Of a DNA stretch of 64,000 bases, positions 1-10,669 are shown one piece after another. Origin of the DNA: Dastarcus helophoroides. Lineage: Eukaryota > Arthropoda > Insecta > Coleoptera > Bothrideridae. Below the pieces are notes generated by a model. It made no database searches, was not told the origin of the DNA, and saw only the letters and a list, made by a program, of their open reading frames with translations. The translations under genes were made by a program, and so were the position numbers. The number at the start of each line of letters is the position of its first letter. Positions within the stretch are counted from its first letter, which is position 1. The stretch is from NCBI GenBank assembly GCA_028583605.1, contig CM053327.1, positions 31,403,126-31,467,125 on the forward strand. Direction: 5' to 3'.

Positions 1-120
1 TTTTCGGGAATAGTGATGCACAAAGTAAGATTTCTGGTCTTACTGTCTAACTTCGTGTCTTGTCTTTACAAGGAATCTTGGTCTTGCTAAAAGAACTTCT
101 TGTCTTGTCTTGTTCTTGCT

Positions 121-200
121 CACAAATTTCTTGTCTGGCTCTTGCAGGAAGAGCCAAGTCAAGAACAAGAAAAAGCAAAACAAGGACAAGAAATTCGTAG
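121..200. repeat. CTTGT-rich dyad
   Basis: A perfect 8-bp hairpin, TGGCTCTT (136-143) against AAGAGCCA (149-156), sits inside a second 11-bp inverted pair, AATTTCTTGTC (125-135) against GACAAGAAATT (185-195). The flanks 50-180 are rich in CTTGT and its complement. It directly abuts the inverted-repeat element at 201. Function unknown. Confidence 0.5.
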
Positions 201-293
201 TGGAACGGACTGGTCCTTGGTTATCTTCAAAAATTGAAATACAAATCTTGTCCCTTGGTTTCGGGGGACAAGATTTGTATTTTAATTTTTGAA
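201..293. mobile_element. inverted-repeat (hammerhead family) element, arms only
   Basis: The left arm, starting TGGAACGGACTGGTCCTTGG at 200, and a right arm ending at 293 are reverse complements of each other and match the arms of the elements at 5088 and 63524. The central ribozyme-bearing loop is absent: the arms meet near 255. This is an internally deleted copy. Confidence 0.7.
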
Positions 294-299
294 GAAATT

Positions 300-1950
300 T
301 GTGAAACATTATCCGGGAAAAGACCGAAATTCCGAGAAAAAGATAAAATTTATAGAAAGTCGACTGTAAACATACAATTTTTGCAAAAATCTGCATTCTA
401 AGAAAAGTTGAAAAACTTTAAAGAAGTTTGAATAAAAAAGGTCACAAAAAAGTTATTGGCTTCGAGAAAAATCGAAATTTCTCGGAGAAAGTTAAATTTT
501 GAGAAAGAAATTTGATTTGTCATCAACAAAAATAAGAATTTTGAGAAAGGTCGAATTTTTGGAAAAAATTCGTCCTTAAAAATGGCCGATATTTTTAGAA
601 AAGTGTAATTCTTGAGAAATATACAGAACTAAAAATAAAGACCTAGTTTAAAGAAGACCAACAATCGAGGAAAAATTTGTAATTTAGAAAATGCCCAATT
701 CCCAAGAAAAGTCAAATTTTCGGTAAAAATATCGAATTTTGGAAATAAAGCAAAAAACCAAGTTTGCTAAATATATCGAAATTTTCACAAAGCAGTATTT
801 AAAAAGAGTCAGAATTTTTAGCAAAAGCAGAACTTTGAAAAAAAAATGCAAACATTTCGAAAAATGGTTACGAAATCGTAATTTGCAAAAACAATAGTTA
901 TGTCGATAAAAAAAAAACGAAGAAAGTCAAATTTTGTGAAGGAAAAGACGATTTTTCTGAAGAAAGTTAAAATTTCGAGACAACAACGAATATACTGAAA
1001 TAAAATTTTTGAAAAAAATTTGTAGCTTTGAGAAAAAAAGAGGAAGACTGAAATAAAAGTTTGAATATTATTATAGCAGTCGAAGTTATAAGGATTTTCA
1101 AAATCAAATTGTGTCGAATTAAAAAAAGTCGAATTTTTTAGATAAAGCAACATTTTTGAGGACCCTTAGTTAAAGGAAAAAGGAAATAGCTATTTAAGAA
1201 AAGAACCAGTGGAAATTTGGAAAAAGTATTTAGAACTTAAAAAGCAGCATCTGTTTATAATTTTTTTTTATAATTACCAATAAGAGTCTCCATAAAGTAT
1301 TTGAAAGCAGCCCCAAATTTTTTAAATTTTGGTGAGAAAAAGCCTAATTTTGAAAACAAACAAAAATCGAAATTGGCACAAATTTTAAAAAAGGACGATG
1401 AAAATTTAATAATTTCGTGAAAAGAGTCAAAATTACCGAATTAAATTCAATTTTTGACAAAAAAGCTAATTTCTGAGATTGTTATCAAAGTCTCTCGACT
1501 TTATTGGAGAGATTTCGAAACGACGTATTTTAAAACAGTCGGAATTTCAAGAACGGTTCGAAATTTCTGGAATTTTGAAAAAAGCCCCTTTACTCCCGGA
1601 AAAAGTCAATATTTAAGAACAGAGTTGAAATTTCAAAAGACATATTTTAAAAAGAAAAGTGGAAATTTCCAAAAAAGGACGAATTTTGAAATACAAGTCG
1701 ATATTTCCAGAAAGTTCAATTCAAAAACTTAGTCGACAATTTGAGAGTAAGCAGAATACTTGCAAAGTATAAAAACCTGGAAAAAGGTCGAAATTGTTAG
1801 AAGAGTTGAAATTTATTAAAAAATTTCAATTTGTCGGTGGAAGATAAATTTTGGAAAAAATAGTACAACGATAACATTTCGAAAAAAGACGAATTTTAAG
1901 AAAACATTCGTTTTAGGAAAAAGATAAAATTGGAGTCGAAATATACAGAG
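300..1950. repeat. degenerate AT-rich word repeat, purine strand up
   Basis: The stretch is made of loosely repeated words such as TCGAAATTT, GAAAAAGTC and AATTTTGA with A-rich spacers. No fixed period is visible. Open frames here are short, Phe/Lys/Asn-rich and without family resemblance, so I regard them as non-coding. It belongs to the same sequence class that fills most of the window. Confidence 0.6.
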
Positions 1951-1952
1951 AC

Positions 1953-2080
1953 TTGTACAGGCCCCCTACGATAGTGGGCGAAACGTCGAACACTTTTAGT
2001 AGTTCTTTGACACGGTCTAATCCCGGAAGAAGTATATCCTGTACTGACTCTGGCCGTGGAAGCCTTCGTTATCATTCAGA
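1953..2080 (+). mobile_element. 5'-truncated copy of a hammerhead-like repeat (GCGAAACGTC family)
   Basis: The sequence from GGCCCCCTACG through GGGCGAAACGTCGAACAC to TGACTCTGGCCGTG matches both arms of the palindrome at 55655-55955. The stem II pair GCCC/GGGC, the GAAA and the GTC cleavage triplet are present, but the upstream CTGAAGA half of the core is missing. The copy is therefore a 5'-truncated, presumably inactive member. Confidence 0.65.
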
Positions 2081-2229
2081 GCCTTGAATAATTATTTTTT
2101 AGAAAAAGCACAGTTTTAGGGAAATATATCGAAATTATGAAAAAAAAGACGTTTTAAAAAACAGTCTAAATTTCAGAGATGACTAGAATGTTGGTCTGAA
2201 TTCCAAAAACATTTCTGTCTTGTCGTGTA

Positions 2230-3140
2230 ATCAAAGCATTAGCTAGAATTAAATTTTGCACTGCTTCCAATGCGGAACTCGTTATCATCCAAAAAAAACC
2301 GTTCTTAGTTCGATGCTAATTTAATTCGAATCGCAACTTCCTTGGCACTTGGCTGCAAATTTAGAAGTACACACGTAATCCTTCTAATTTAGTTTAAGGC
2401 AAACACGGCAGACTCCCGTGCTTCTGACACGCCATCTCCTAACAAACTTTCCATGACTGCACTTTAATCGAAATTGTTCATCCGTTCAAAATATATATAC
2501 GCTCTCATCGTGTGTCCGTGCAAGCGTTATTTCATTTCGCAATTTCGTAATATTAAACTTTTTCGGGTTTTTATTAGTTTGTAAAAAACGAGAACTCGCA
2601 GCACGGTTATTTGCACAAGCTTCGGGGTTTCGAAGAAATAATAGACTGACTCCTCAATTCGGAATGATTATGGCGGATAAATACTCTTGTCGTTCGGGAT
2701 TATTTACAAAATAGAAGAATTAAATGGAAATAATAAGCTATCGCTGGAGATTGCAAAAAATCCCCCAGACGGCTTTTATTAGCTGCAGCGCACGTTTCTA
2801 CGCGAAAATGTTGAAAATGAAACACTTTATTAAAAGCCGCCGTCGACATTGTTGCATATTTGTAACGAGACGAAGTATTTTAGAAAGTCTACAACCGTGT
2901 AATGCTAAAACATCTCGGTAATATCCAGTAGACTTGTACGTAATCCAATAGAATATTTTACAGTGTTTTTAATAACGCCCTTGATTCCCACTTTATCTAA
3001 CGATGCCTAAAAAAAAATCAGTCAACAACGAGTCGGACTCGCACAATTAGGGTTCCGTAGCAATTACTATAGTGAACAGTCAACAGATCAATTAAATCAT
3101 TATTAATTATTTATAAAGATCTTATCCAAATTTTCGTGTG
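2230..3140. other. low-repeat intronic stretch with a spaced dyad
   Basis: This part has higher complexity than its surroundings and no recognisable coding exon. A short inverted pair, GACGGCTTTTATTA near 2769 and TTATTAAAAGCCGCCGTC near 2828, could fold with a loop of about 45 bases. It could be a conserved intronic element of headcase, but nothing in the sequence proves it. Confidence 0.35.
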
Positions 3141-3146
3141 TGATAA

Positions 3147-3359
3147 TTGAATAATAAAGAAAATGGCCTATTTTCAATACAGTTAATTGCAAGATTTATG
3201 GAACTGTCAAATAAAAAGCATTCATTTGAAGTTCGCGATGAGTTAATGGCTAACACAGTTGGTTGGATTGCCTCAGATCACGCTAAAATGTTTGGTTCCG
3301 CAATTAATGTGTTGCGTGTAGTTAATAACTTTGTGCTAACTCTGAAAATATTAATCTAA
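3147..3359 (+). CDS. unrecognised 70-residue open frame
   Basis: The frame begins MNNKENGLFSIQLIARF and has a mixed, protein-like composition (Trp, Asp, His, Val, all spread out) unlike the Phe/Lys-rich frames of the repeats around it. No domain is recognised. It could be a scrap of a transposase or a chance frame. No splice sites of convincing quality were seen. It sits in the headcase intron. Confidence 0.2.
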   Translation: MNNKENGLFSIQLIARFMELSNKKHSFEVRDELMANTVGWIASDHAKMFGSAINVLRVVNNFVLTLKILI

Positions 3360-3529
3360 ATGAAGCAATAACGAACTATTTTGATCTACACTCCATTTTT
3401 CGGCTAATTAAGGTTGTTTATTTACAAAAATGAATACTTTATAGGGCCAGAAAGGCTTGAAAAGCAAAACACCATAAGCACAACACAACATAACCAAAAG
3501 GTCCACAAATTTCATCTTAAATAACGTTA

Positions 3530-3960
3530 ATTGCTGGAAGTCGAGAATACTTGTTGAAAAATATCGAGTCACGATTTTAATTTTTCGTAAAAATGATCTG
3601 TTCAACAGACATCTCATTTTTGAAATAATGAAAATCAGCAACAAATTCGTTTAACAAATTTTCAAGAACAGCCGCCCTTTAACTGTTACGTTGTTGGACT
3701 AAGTACTCAGGATTTGAATGTGTTAAATTTTACAATGAAAACCGAAATGCGAGAAGACGAATATTTGTGGATAAATATTTATGGAGTCACGAATTTAAGT
3801 TTTGTAAAAAGGGTCTGTTCAACGGACGTCTCATTTTTGGAATAATGAAAATCAGCAACAAATTCGTTTAATACATTTTCAAGAATATCCGTCCTTTAAC
3901 TGTTACGCTGTTTAAGAACTCGGGATTTGTAAGCGTTAAATGAAAATTGAAATGGGAAAT
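3530..3960. repeat. dispersed repeat, two tandem divergent copies
   Basis: Two units, about 3545-3740 and 3775-3955, share the run from the GAGTCACGA region through CATTTTTG, AATAATGAAAATCAGC, AACAAATTCG and CCTTTAACTGTTACG to a TTAAATTTTAC or equivalent. A third copy lies at about 46975-47170 inside the foldback element. The unit is about 200 bp and no protein is recognised. Confidence 0.65.
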
Positions 3961-4182
3961 GTTATTTAATATTATTTTTTCAATCATAAATCAATACTAC
4001 TTTCATTATTAGGCCGAAATATACAGAAATATTTTGTAATAAGATATTTAACAACATTTGGAAAATATACCCTTAATCAAGCAAATCGTAAATTTTATTA
4101 ACACTATTGAGCATCGACTTATAACGGTAAAATAGACAATGACTTTCTCGTTTACTTGCTTGAGACCCAGTTTATTTCAAAC

Positions 4183-4287
4183 GATGGCCCGCACGTGTGG
4201 CCGCCGCTCTTGCAAGATATAACACCATTAGACTTCTTTTATGGGGAACTATTAAGGAACACGTTTTTTGCAACGACTTCTGCATGA
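4183..4287 (+). pseudogene. mariner/Tc1-type transposase fragment
   Basis: The 34-codon frame from GAT at 4183 reads DGPHVWPPLLQDITPLDFF followed by YGELLRNT, then a stop at 4285. This fits the conserved block around WPPRSPDLTPLDFFLWG, which in mariner-like DDE/D transposases contains the last catalytic acidic residue. Only this block survives, with substitutions, so it is a dead remnant. It directly abuts the LTR copy that starts at 4298. Confidence 0.65.
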
Positions 4288-4297
4288 AAAGCAATAT

Positions 4298-4612
4298 TGT
4301 ACATACAAAATGTAGTTAAGAATTTTCCAGAAAATATGATTAAGGGAAGTGGCTGCTATAATAAATCAAACGACAGGTAAGCGCTCCAGAAATGTCGGTA
4401 AACGATGAGTCTTATCTACTTCTTCCTTCTAGAACTTGGAGCGGGACCTATATAAGGCGGTCGCTTTTCCCTCAGTTAGTTAGAAGTCAGTGGATAAGTT
4501 AGTTAATTAAACAGTGTAAGTGAATTACAATTGCAGTGTTCCGATATTAGTTTTGGAAATAAAGTGGTTACATTCACCAAATGTTAATCATTCGAACCGA
4601 TAACGCGCAACA
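4298..4612 (+). mobile_element. solo LTR, family A copy 1
   Basis: The 315-bp segment begins TGTACATAC and ends GCGCAACA, giving TG...CA ends. In order it holds a heat-shock-like TTCTAGAA (4427-4434), a TATA box (TATATAA, 4449-4455), a CAGTTAGTTAG initiator-type region, and AATAAA (4558-4563). This is the U3-R-U5 order expected of an LTR. It aligns end to end with copies at 9447-9761 and, reversed, about 59010-59362. No internal retrotransposon region is adjacent. The family is probably Ty3/gypsy-like, but no polymerase is present to prove it. Confidence 0.7.
4427..4434 (+). promoter_or_regulatory. heat-shock-element-like TTCTAGAA in LTR A
   Basis: TTCtaGAA is the inverted pentamer core of an HSF site and lies 15 bp before the TATA box. 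The same word sits at the matching position in the other two copies (9596-9603 and 59208-59215). Confidence 0.45.
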
Positions 4613-4639
4613 GTATTTCTTTGTTTAAGTTGAAAGGCG

Positions 4640-5073
4640 AAATTTTGAGAACAAAAATGGCACGTTTTCGAAAAAAGTTTCATTTATTTTAAATATAAGT
4701 TTTACCTCAAAGTGTTGAATTTTTTCCACAAATTTTCGATTTTAAATTCAACATCTTATGTTTTCCTCAATATTTAACTTTCAAGTGAAAACTCAAATTG
4801 GAACTTAAGAACTTCTAAAGAAATTCGAACTTTCAATTTGAAATCGAATTTTCGTGACAAATATCAAACATATAAATTACAAAAATTCAAAATTTGAGTT
4901 TTTCTCCAAATGTTCAACTTAAAACTTAGGATGTAGACTTTTTTCTTGAAATGAATGTGGTTGTTTAACATTTTGACCTGATACCTAAAGTGTCGATCAT
5001 TCGAAATTTTGAATAATTACTTCAAATTTGCTAAAAAATTCGCCTTTTCTGGTTTATGAATTTCAAGTTTAAG
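4640..5073. repeat. AT-rich degenerate repeat
   Basis: This is word-repeat sequence (AAATTCGAA, TTTCAAGTT and similar) with no gene or fixed period seen. Confidence 0.5.
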
Positions 5074-5309
5074 TTCTGTTATCTTAATTTTGGTGAAACG
5101 AACTGGTCCTTGGTTATCTTCAAAAGTTGAAAGACAAATCTTGTCCCCTGAAACCAAGAAAGATTAAAAAACACAACAAAGAGAGATACTATATCTCTTT
5201 GAAGATGATAGCTTGGCTGTCGAAACGCGTTAGAGCAACCTTTGTTGTGTTTTTTAAACTTTCTTGGTTTCAGGGGACAAGATTTGTATTTCAGTTTCTG
5301 TTATCTTAA
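5074..5309 (+). mobile_element. inverted-repeat element with hammerhead-like core and 14-bp target duplication
   Basis: The body, 5088-5295 (208 bp), is flanked by exact direct repeats TTCTGTTATCTTAA at 5074-5087 and 5296-5309. Left and right arms are complementary: the stretch from about 5127 to 5180 pairs with about 5238-5292. Between them, 5188-5240 resembles a type I hammerhead: GAAGA, a stem II pair GATAGC/GCTGTC, GAAAC and a GTT triplet. The core C3 is T here, so this copy is probably inactive. The right end is shorter than the left. Variable-length target duplication and end truncation suggest target-primed retrotransposition rather than a classical MITE. Confidence 0.75.
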
Positions 5310-6470
5310 AACGTTCAACCAGGTTGAGGTGATTTCAGGGAAAGTCCACACAAACTGCGAAGGCGATATTGAGGCAATAATCTTGTAAAGGTGGTCAGCA
5401 ATTTACGTCTATGCGAGCAGTTATACATGGGATGAAAGAAAATTCGGCGAGGCATGCAAATTTTATGTACATGTTCACAGCATTTTCCCTTTTTATAACA
5501 AGTTTCTAAGAGTGTTGTTCCTTTCTGTGTTATTTCTTTGTTGTTTCAGTCACAAGAGTCAAAGAGATCGATATTATTTAGCGATATGACGTCACATAGA
5601 ACCCAACCTACGTAAATATTTAACTTTAGACCCTTCGTCAGCAACAAACTATAATCAAATTCGTTCTTATCTCGGAAAATCTATTATTTCATTTAATCTA
5701 AATTGTATGTACACCTTAGTAATATTTGACCAATTTGATATTAATAATATATGGAGGGTTATTTGCCCCAATGCCAATGATCTAAATTGAACTATTATGT
5801 TGTCAAGGAGTAGCCGAATTACGCCTTTCAAAAAACGAACAACCTATCACACAAAGTGATTTGGCTAATGAAAACAAGTTAAGAATTTGATAAATGATTC
5901 AGCGGAATTCTCTTTGTGTACTGATTAATACAAGTCTCGTATTTCCTGAACGGCACGACATCCCTCTGATAGAAGTTCCATTAGGAGACAATTTTTTTCC
6001 TTCCAAATAAAGTGGCGTTCTCGGAGAGCCATATATTTACATCGAATCATATAAATGGTTTTCAATGTTGACAACGAAAAAAACACGTTGTTTGCCCTAT
6101 GTCTAATTTATTTCTCTCGATTGGGGTCTTTATGTAATGTTATTTCAGTCAACAAACTGTACCTAACATTCACTCAAATTATGTTGGTAACGTGTCGCAT
6201 ATATTTAGCATTGGTAATGGTGTTTATTTTGAGACTTCTTTATTCTTTACTCGTATCTTCGAATGTCTGTTCTTTTACCCTTTTAAATAAACTTTCATTT
6301 GTGCTCCATTTGAGGAATTAAGGAATTTTGTGTCAACTTTCGTCATCATCACGCAAATTTTGGTTACCAACATGATCTAATGTTGACAGTATTGTGTAGC
6401 TGCTAGCCAATCCCCCGCCTTTGTCTGCGTAAAAGAATTTTTGGGTTACCTATTATATTATATAACTAGA
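5310..6470. other. intronic low-repeat sequence
   Basis: The sequence is moderately complex and AT-rich without family resemblance. An 88-codon frame at 6055-6321 is Leu/Phe-rich and unrecognised, and I do not treat it as a gene. Nothing else is seen. Confidence 0.4.
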
Positions 6471-7470
6471 AAGAACTCGAAATTCGATTTTCCAATATAA
6501 TGAAAAATAAGGAATTATTTTTGAGAATTTCGACACTTTTATTAAAATGTCGGTATTTTTTCGTTTGACTTCCAAAATGTCAACTTTTTATCGAGACTTA
6601 ATTTTAAAAATTTCGACTTTTTTCGAGGTTTTGGCTTTTGAAAATTTCAACTTGTTTAAAATCCTGGCTTTTTGCATTATTTTGATTTTTTGGAAACTTT
6701 TTGACAATTTCTATCACTATTAAAAATGTTTCCTGTTGGAAATTTCAAGTTTTTTGAAAACTTTCCTCTTTAATATTTTTCTTTTTGAAAAATTTGACTA
6801 GTTGGAAGTTTTGAATTTTTTGGAAAATTTTGGCTTTTTGATTTGATTTTTGAAAATTTAAACCTTTTTTTTATTCCAATGTTGTTACTTATAATGTTGT
6901 ATCTTTTTTAAAATTTTGAGTCGAAATTTTCACTCTTTTACAAATTCGACTGTTTTCAAATTCGGGTTTTTTATTATTATTATTTATTAATTTTCAGTTC
7001 GTTTTAAAAACTTGAATTTTTTAAAAGTTTTAAATCATTGACTCACTTTAAATGTTTTTAGTTCGATTATTTTTCAAATTTTTGCTTTTCTTTAAAATTT
7101 TGAGTTTCTAAAAATGACGAATTTTTTTTAAATCGGACTTCGATCTTTTTTGAAAATCTTTATTTTATTCAACATTTCGACCTTATATTTTAAATTACGA
7201 ATTCTCAGTTTCCGATATTTTGTAATTTCAACCCTTTCAGAATTTCACCGCTGTTTAAGATTTTGATTTATTTTCGAATATTTTATAGATTTAGACACAA
7301 ATTTTTCGTCTTTTTTCAAAATTTAGATTTTCTTTCAAAATTTTGGTTTATTTAATCTGATTATGTTTATTGGAAATGAAAATTTTGAAAAAAAAATACG
7401 GAATATGAACTCGATCTTTTGCTGAGAAGCTTTTAGAAAAGGCAACATTTTGAAAAATAGAGTTTTTTTC
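6471..7470. repeat. degenerate AT-rich word repeat, pyrimidine strand up
   Basis: The words are the reverse complement of those at 300-1950 (TTTTTCGACTTT, AAATTTCGAC). The block is therefore the same class of repeat in the opposite orientation. Confidence 0.6.
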
Positions 7471-7550
7471 GAAGTTTAACCCACTCGCAAAGGGTAACCC
7501 CTTTATGCTTTCAAAGCGCTGCGAGTAGGATGTGGAAACAAGAATAGATG
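7470..7550 (-). mobile_element. 3' end of a retroposon shared with the insertion at 57313
   Basis: A T-run followed by AAGTTTAACCCACTCGC and AAAGGGTAACCCC is almost identical to 57322-57360. Read on the minus strand this is a conserved 3' end followed by an A-run, as in SINE- or LINE-like retroposons. The rest of this copy is not clearly delimited. Confidence 0.45.
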
Positions 7551-7579
7551 GCGATGAACCGCCTTCTTAAACAAGGATA

Positions 7580-8290
7580 GATTGTAATTTTTTACATGGT
7601 TTTTAATGCCCATTTTACCACGTTAGAGGCTGAATTTGAAAAAAATTTCTCTTAATGCTCACCGATGTATTACGGGGAAAATCTACGCGAAATTTCATGC
7701 TTCTACTGGCTTAAGTTGTGCACTGTTAGTCAATACATGGAGATTTATTAAGAGAAGAGAACATAGACAGAAAAACCGACATGCATCAACTACGTCAGCT
7801 TTCAACGAGTACAGGTTAAGTACAATCACGTGCAATTCATTGCATATATTTTACATGGTTTTTAATGGCTATTTTTATCACCTTAGAGGCTGAATTTGGA
7901 AAAATATTCTCTTAATGCTCACCGATGTATTACGGGGAACATCTACGTGAAATTTTATGCTCCCTATGATTTAGGTTGTGCATTGTCAATGAAAATTCAG
8001 AGATTTATTAAGAAAACGGAACATAGACACATAGACCGAAAAACCGACATACATCAACAACATCAGCTTTTAACGCATACAGGTTAAGTACAACCGCGTG
8101 CAATACATTGCATATATTTTCCATTGTTTTTAATGCCCATTTTACCACCTTATAGGCTGAATTTGGAAATATCCTCTCTTAATACTCACCGATGTATTAC
8201 GGGGAACATCTACGCGAAGTTTCATGCTCCTACTGATTTAGGTTGTGCACTGTTAGTCAATACTTGGAGATTTATTAAGAGAACATAACA
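7580..8290 (+). repeat. tandem repeat, three units of about 262 bp
   Basis: Units restart at the word AGGCTGAATTTG (near 7627, 7888 and 8155) and share TGCTCACCGATGTATTACGG, GGTTGTGCACTG or close variants, and GGTTAAGTACAA. A separated fourth unit is at 10436-10665. Two units carry open frames of 85 and 63 codons with the same SLNAHRCITG start. Frame conservation is partial (the third unit breaks it), so I read this as a repeat and not as a gene. Similar arrays in introns are often decayed transposon ends. Confidence 0.75.
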
Positions 8291-8705
8291 TAGAAAAATT
8301 TTTTCGCATCTTACATATTGAATATGGATTTTTTCGTTTGCTAGGTAAATGATTCTTCCATGTGGATTAATTCTTCCTGAGTGTGAACGAAATTAGCTAA
8401 ACTCTTCCAAAATAGATAACAGATTGTAATTCTTTTGGCTTAATAATCCGCAAATGAACAAAGTTTCAATATTTACGAACGACCGAATGCTCGTGGGGTG
8501 GATTGGTTTGTTTGTATAGCGAGCTTATTGCGTCCGGTTTCATCACCTTATTAGAGCTTGTCGTCCGGATATTATTTCTCGGTGTTTTCAATTGAAACAC
8601 GATCAAAGCAATCGTACTGTAAGTTCTTCAACTTAATATGTTACATATGTATCCGTTCGTCGTGTTATTAAACCTGGTGAAACTTAATTTCTTGTTTGCT
8701 TACAG

Positions 8706-8894
8706 ACGGAAGATGAGGGAAATCACGGAAACGACGACACACGATGCTTCATCTTATCAACCCTCGCGTCTCAGGGACGTTCCAAAGTATATTGCGTTTT
8801 ATGCGAAGAGGAGTTATTGGTGTTTGACAGGTATCCACTTGTTGATGGGACTTTCTTTCTCAGCCCGAGACAACATGCGAAAAGTTGTATAGAA
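8706..8894 (+). CDS. hdc: headcase, third-last coding exon
   Basis: The exon is 189 bp, 63 codons, phase 0 at both ends, between an AG at 8704-8705 and GTAAGT at 8895-8900. It encodes a segment containing RCFILSTLASQGRSKVYCVL and CEEELLVFDRYPLVDGTFFL. This matches the HECA/Headcase family block with a CxxC pair followed by a F-x-x-x-P-L-V-D-G-T-x-F-L-S-P motif. Headcase is a cytoplasmic, Cys-rich protein that in Drosophila marks imaginal and progenitor cells, limits tracheal branching, and works with Unkempt downstream of nutrient signalling. The open frame beginning at 8638 is in a different frame and is a shadow. Confidence 0.93.
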
Positions 8895-9928
8895 GTAAGT
8901 TTTTCTAATAATATACAGTTTTTTTTTTGTAAATATACATATATAACATATTTCGAGAAAGTTAAGTTCTATGTCGTCAAATGTATTTCCTGAATTGATC
9001 ATTTCAAGATCATATTTCGGAGCGATTTATGGGCGTTTCGTTAAATGGTGGTGTTAGAATTGGCCTAAGACCAAAGCCATAATAATGGGGAGTATTAAAA
9101 ATCGAAACGTCAAACATGAAAATAACTGCTGATCCGAAGGACGACTGAAATTACAACGATGCAGGTCTAAACGCATCTTCGTTTAACACGTAAGATATTG
9201 GTAACCTACGTTACAATTATATGGACCCTCGGACAATTCACGTACTTTGCGATTCGATTCTAAACATGGGCAAAGCACCCTCCTAGTTATTTGCACGTCA
9301 TTAATAAATGCATATGCCGATGATGTAGGACTTAACTTTCGTATCAGAACTACACGTTCTTTCCTCGTTCAATTCGCTGTCATATGATGACGTCTGAAGA
9401 TTTTTCTAGATTTTCTGGAAAATAATAATTCGTCAAGTTTTGATATTGTAACGAAGTGTGATTCAATTTGTATTAGTAATTGTGTAGTGTAAGGAACTCT
9501 CTGGAAACATTTGTTAATGGGAAGGGATCACGAGAATGAATCATAAGCGTTCTAGACATTTCCGCGTGCGATAGTCTGATCTGTACGGAGATCTGTTCTA
9601 GAAACCGGAACGGTATAAATACGTGGTCGTCTTTCCCTCAAGTCAGTCAGTCATTTAGTCAGATAGTTAGCTAAGTGAATTATAATTGTTCGGAACAATA
9701 AGTTTGAAATAAAATGTTTACAATTCATGAAGTTTTAATTATCGAACCGATAACGCCCAAGAGTATTTTTGGGAAATTTATCAATGGTTTCAATTTATCT
9801 GTCCATCAAAATTAAAAGTAATAATTATACCGCTTAAAATGGTAGCAGATAATTTTATCTAATTTCATATTCAACTGGACTTATAGTTGAACGAATATTT
9901 CTTTGATTCCATGAACCTTTTGTTACAG
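8895..9928 (+). other. hdc: headcase intron, 1034 bp
   Basis: GTAAGT donor at 8895 and TTACAG acceptor ending 9928 define it. It contains a sense-oriented solo LTR (9447-9761) with its own TATA box and poly(A) signal. Confidence 0.9.
9447..9761 (+). mobile_element. solo LTR, family A copy 2, inside headcase intron
   Basis: The segment starts TGTAACGAAG and ends near GATAACGCCCAAGA. It carries TTCTAGAA (9596-9603), TATAAAT (9614-9620), a CAGTCAGTCA initiator-like run, and AATAAA (9708-9713) in the same order and spacing as copy 1. Its length, 315 bp, equals copy 1. It lies in the sense orientation relative to headcase, so both its promoter and its poly(A) signal could act on that gene. Confidence 0.7.
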
Positions 9929-10114
9929 GTAAAAGTTGAAGGACGTACTCAGTTCCTAACAGTTGTATGCATGACTTGTTTAGAAGGAGTAGGAGGTAGG
10001 ACAATCGTTTGCAGATACTGCAATCAGAAATGGGATGGTTCTTCCTTAGTTTTGGGCACAATGTATTCATACGACATATTTGCTGCAAAACCCTGCTGCA
10101 CGGAAAGGATAAAA
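9929..10114 (+). CDS. hdc: headcase, second-last coding exon
   Basis: The exon is 186 bp, 62 codons, phase 0, between TTACAG (ending 9928) and GTAAGT (10115-10120). It encodes VKVEGRTQFLTVVCMTCLEG, then a VCRYCNQKWDGSSLVLGTMY stretch and YDIFAAKPCCTERIK. The pattern CxxCLEG, CxxCxxxWDGS, LGTMY-x-YDI-x-A-x-PCC is the core of the HECA/Headcase C-terminal region. The paired cysteines suggest zinc binding, which is inferred and not shown. Overlapping frames on both strands are shadows. Confidence 0.95.
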
Positions 10115-10435
10115 GTAAGTTAAAGTGTCAGTTTCCTGCCAATTTTTTTTGTATGTCATACTTATTGAGTTCTGTTACAGAAGTTTTAATTTTTTCTTGT
10201 TTTTTCTATTGTTCCATTTGAAGTATTAAACGCCTTTTTTTGGAAGTTTCGATTTTTTGTCAACATTCCAAATTTAATCTTAAATCGTTTTCAGAAAGCT
10301 CCACTTTAATTTCAATCTGACGTCAATTTTGTGTTATTAAATTCGAGCTTTTTTTCATATTTCGAATTTAGTTTCAAAGTTCAGTCACAAAATTTTGACA
10401 TATTTTCTCAAAATTTCGCCAAATTTTCAAGTTCC

Positions 10436-10665
10436 AACGACATCAGCTTTCAACGTACAGGTTAAGTACAATTGGGTGCAATAAATTGCATATATTTTAC
10501 ATGGTTTTTAATGCCCATTTTTACCACCTTATAGGGTAAATTTGGAAAAGCCTTCTTTTAATGCTCACCGATGTATTACGGTGAACATCTACGGGAAATT
10601 TCATGCTCCTACTGATTTAGGTTGTGCACTGTGCGTCAGTACTTAGAGATTTATTAACAGAACAG
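10436..10665 (+). repeat. isolated unit of the 262-bp repeat
   Basis: It matches the units at 7580-8290 from CATCAGCTTTCAACG to the GATTTATTAA end, with about 10-15% visible difference. The unit occurs in two different headcase introns. Confidence 0.7.
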
Positions 10666-10669
10666 AAGG

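Larger units (their letters stand above)
1..8705 (+). other. hdc: intron of headcase upstream of the first visible exon
   Basis: No headcase coding sequence could be found upstream of 8706, although the family protein has a long N-terminal part, so this whole stretch is read as intron, at least 8.7 kb long. It ends in an AG acceptor at 8704-8705. It carries several mobile-element copies listed separately. Inference rests on the phase-0 start of the exon at 8706 and on the missing N-terminal domain. Confidence 0.7.

Noticed and set aside
8638..8892. 84-codon frame covering the 8706 exon
   Set aside because: It is in a different frame from the headcase match (RSKVYCVLCEEELLVFDRYP), which is read from 8706 in phase 0.
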